64,000 nt of DNA, taken from the NCBI GenBank assembly GCA_900100325.1, contig LT629697.1:806001-870000 (forward strand), in the 5' to 3' direction. This DNA is from Frankineae bacterium MT45 (GTDB taxonomy: Bacteria > Actinomycetota > Actinomycetes > Mycobacteriales > Jatrophihabitantaceae). The translations under genes and the position numbers were made by a program. This document shows, piece after piece, positions 63,768 to 64,000 of this stretch (position 1 is its first letter; each line of letters starts with the position of its first letter). The notes under the pieces were generated by a model, which saw nothing but the letters and a program-made list of their open reading frames with translations, ran no database searches and was not told the origin of the DNA.

Positions 63768-64000
63768 ATGGACGAGAGCGAGGAGTGGTTCGAGGCGACC
63801 GTCGACGACTCCGGCGTCTGCACCTGGTCTGGCATTGACGCACCGGTGCAGTGGGCATCGGTGGCCGAGGTTGCGAACCAGTACTGGTCGGACTCGGTCT
63901 TTCGACGGGCCAAATCCAGCTACGGGCCGGCCCAAGAGTTCGTGGCAAGCCTGACGAGCACGGGATCGGACTCGGCGATCGATGCCATCCAGGCGCTGGT
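63768..64000 (+). CDS. Uncharacterised protein, 3' end outside the window
   Basis: The frame from ATG 63768 is open to the window edge and reads MDESEEWFEATVDDSGVCTW, then PVQWASVAEVANQYWSDSVF and EFVASLTSTGSDSAIDAI. Composition is acidic and helical, and protein-like. No domain is identifiable in 77 residues. A 14-bp palindrome TCGCTGGCCAGCGA (63726-63739) lies between it and the giant gene's stop, possibly part of a terminator. Strand and position make an independent transcription unit likely. Confidence 0.6.
   Translation, partial: MDESEEWFEATVDDSGVCTWSGIDAPVQWASVAEVANQYWSDSVFRRAKSSYGPAQEFVASLTSTGSDSAIDAIQAL

Overview
The window is high-GC, uses GTG and TTG starts freely, packs genes tightly with ATGA or GTGA overlaps, and encodes families typical of Actinomycetota: an LAxTG-type sortase signal, DUF11-like giant surface proteins, an excalibur/HNH lipoprotein and Rhs proteins with toxin tails. 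I cannot name a genus. I saw no rRNA, tRNA or CRISPR array.

Layout. (1) 1-5.6 kb: the 3' part of an Rhs/YD-repeat polymorphic toxin ending in a Tox-REase-7-like nuclease tail, followed by a 4-nt-overlapping HEAT-repeat gene, the likely immunity protein. (2) 5.6-7.1 kb: a small uncharacterised gene and a tandem-HTH gene. (3) 7.2-22.8 kb: a class 1 DISARM anti-phage operon (drmD, drmMI, drmA, drmB, drmC). It diverges from a two-gene unit encoding an XRE-ImmA/IrrE metallopeptidase and a PIN-like protein. The 110-bp region between them carries two perfect inverted repeats that look like operators. (4) 22.9-29.2 kb: a PD-(D/E)XK nuclease gene and a PLD-SNF2 helicase gene on the minus strand, then a divergent gene fusing a DUF6884-like domain to an endonuclease III-type DNA glycosylase with its [4Fe-4S] cysteines. 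This trio is the best candidate for an undescribed defence module or DISARM extension. (5) 29.9-40.0 kb: a secreted 3379-residue protein of about 22 TIG/IPT repeats, an FN3 domain and beta-helix-like repeats. It contains an 1803-bp near-perfect duplication and 4.6 copies of a 609-bp tandem repeat. (6) 40.6-44.7 kb: a small conserved-looking gene, a STAND-type NTPase and a decayed gene. (7) 44.7-53.1 kb: ordinary-looking genes: Bax inhibitor-1-like membrane protein, OGG-fold protein, three two-domain YbjQ-like paralogues (one frameshifted), an HNH/excalibur lipoprotein and two membrane-anchored proteins with Pro-rich regions. (8) 53.5-63.7 kb: a second giant surface protein with 19 DUF11-like repeats and an LAxTG-like anchor; the window ends inside a further gene.

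How it fits together. Roughly 1-44 kb reads as a conflict/defence island: contact-dependent toxin plus immunity, a complete DISARM with a possible protease-controlled switch, a helicase/nuclease/glycosylase group, and a STAND ATPase. Family calls rest on motifs read by eye; no database search was possible.
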